A DNA stretch of 15,975 nt from CAVWDU01 sp963840725 (lineage in GTDB: Bacteria; Pseudomonadota; Gammaproteobacteria; Pseudomonadales; Halieaceae), in assembly GCA_963840725.1 (NCBI GenBank), contig CAWIZY010000026.1, forward strand, positions 1 through 15,975, given 5' to 3'. Numbering within the stretch: the stretch's first letter is position 1; the number at the start of each line of letters is the position of its first letter. Below, piece after piece: positions 15,034-15,975 of this stretch. The notes beneath the pieces were generated by a model, which saw only the letters and a list, made by a program, of their open reading frames with translations, did no database searches and had not been told where the DNA came from. The position numbers and the translations under genes are program-made.

Positions 15034-15845
15034 GTGCCGTCGCAATCTGAAAAAGCACAAACAATGAGGGACTTGCATCAGGGTTCGGAGACTTTTCTGA
15101 TTCCTGGCCCGTGGGATGTCGCCTCCGCACGGGTATTTGGGTCTCTCGGGTTTCAGGCGCTGGCTACTACAAGTGGTGGCTTGGCGTACTCCCTAGGCAA
15201 GCTTGATGGAGAGGTCACCCTTGAAGAGAAGGTGGTCCATTGCAGTGCTCTTGCAGAGGCTACTCAAATCCCGATTACTGCCGATTTGGAGAATGGTTAT
15301 TTTCACCACCCAGAAGGTGTTGCGGAAACTATCCGCCGGATTTCGGAAACCGGCGTTGTTGGCGGCTCAATTGAAGACTGGAGTGGTGAGGGCATCTACG
15401 ACTTCAACCATTCTGTCGAGCGGATTGAGGCAGCAGTCGAGGCTGGAGGTCGCTCGATTTTCCGTTTGCTGTCATCGGTCGTTGCGAGAATCTACTGCGC
15501 AAACAAAATAATATGGATGACACCATTCGGCGGCTACAGGCTTATGAAGCGGCAGGTGTTGATGTCTTGTTTGCCCCTGGATTGCGCACGGTGGAAGAAG
15601 TTAAAGCTGTGGTTGATGAGATTAGTACACCCCTGAGCGTTGTGGCAATGTCGCCCGATCTGTCGGTTGCGAAGCTGGCTGAGGCGGGTGCAAGAAGGGT
15701 AAGTATCGGAGGCGCCATGGCGATGGCTGCCTACGCCGCCCTGATTGAGGGGGCGCGCGAGATGAAGGAAGAGGGCACTTTCCATTGGATGAAAAAAATC
15801 TCATCGGCAAACGCAATAGAGCCGTTGCTCACGTACCGTCGTTAA
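15034..15845 (+). pseudogene. Isocitrate lyase/phosphoenolpyruvate mutase family protein, one frame break
   Basis: A GTG start at 15034 (MPSQSEKAQTMRDLHQGSET) is favoured because GGAGGA lies eight bases upstream. The N-terminal part has FLIPGPWDVASARVFGSLGF, ATTSGGLAYSLG, the metal-site region PITADLENGYF and GGSIEDWSGEG, the pattern of the PEP mutase-like branch of the isocitrate lyase superfamily, which makes or breaks C-C or C-P bonds next to a carboxylate. Near 15455 the frame must move to DFPFAVIGRCENLLRKQNNM, then DDTIRRLQAYEAAGVDVLFA and SVVAMSPDLSVAKLAEAGAR, stopping at 15843-15845. The span is 812 nt, one short of 271 codons, so a single missing base restores about 270 residues, a normal family length. 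It is divergent from GlxA copy 2 and probably its target. The exact reaction is unknown. Confidence 0.82.
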
Positions 15846-15975
15846 GTCCAAGCAGTCCACAATCACTCATTCATCTAACGTTGTTTTTATAAAGCTCCAA
15901 TCACTTGGGGGTGTTAAATGCAGTCGCAGGCCTTCAAATACGGCTTGAAAATGATCAATGCCTATTAAGGATCAA

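Noticed and set aside
15873..15919. Possible integron attC site after the PEP mutase-like gene: ATCTAAC (15873-15879) and GTTAAAT (15913-15919) fit the RYYYAAC and GTTRRRY core sites in the right order.
   Set aside because: At 47 bp it is shorter than known attC sites, the inner L-box pairing is poor (only CTCCAA/TTGGGG around TCAC), no matching site lies upstream of the gene, and no integrase is present. Most likely chance.
15918..15968. Tiny 16-codon reading frame (MQSQAFKYGLKMINAY) after a G-rich stretch near the window end.
   Set aside because: Too short to support without conservation, and the window ends 7 bases later. It could be a leader peptide, but nothing confirms it.

Overview
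The window looks like an accessory, rearranged stretch of a proteobacterial chromosome, most likely a marine gammaproteobacterium. The affiliation is inferred only from gene content and codon style (Marinobacter-like; low confidence). No rRNA, tRNA or CRISPR array is visible.

Left edge (1-1640): a graveyard of gene ends. It holds the C-terminal remnant of an SRAP/YedK-type peptidase gene with two frame breaks, then the 3' part of an IS91/ISCR-type rolling-circle transposase gene followed by an oriIS-like end (about 1116-1136), then the C-terminal piece of a bile acid:sodium symporter gene.

Left-centre (1641-5690, all minus strand): a probable operon read right to left. It contains two paralogous SnoaL/NTF2-like proteins, a VOC-fold protein, a DUF5131 (Gp37/Gp68) protein with a C-x6-C-x2-C cluster, a CPA1-type Na+/H+ antiporter, and an unrecognised protein whose frame is broken. 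A GlxA-type AraC regulator (DJ-1/PfpI plus AraC domains) at 5819-6850 is divergent from this operon and probably controls it.

Centre-right (6728-14010): a nearly exact 2.0 kb inverted repeat. Each arm holds the last 40 codons of a GlxA regulator, a 207 bp convergent intergenic region, a full-length acyl-CoA ligase gene and the last 46 codons (with stop) of an enoyl-CoA hydratase gene. The 3250 bp between the arms carries a TetR regulator (minus) divergent from a DmdC-like acyl-CoA dehydrogenase and the rest of the enoyl-CoA hydratase (plus). With the right-hand ligase these form a small beta-oxidation-type operon: activation, dehydrogenation, hydration. The left-hand ligase carries a one-base insertion near its start.

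Right edge (13888-15845): a second, older GlxA paralogue (minus, one-base deletion) is divergent from an isocitrate lyase/PEP mutase-family gene that also has a frame break. The two GlxA genes share a promoter block containing a 13 bp palindrome, 44 bp before each start codon, in which the two differing positions are symmetric and keep the palindrome.

Nine single-base-type frame breaks fall in seven loci. This means either real decay of an accessory region or uncorrected indel errors in the sequence; each call of 'pseudogene' for an otherwise complete gene depends on which is true.
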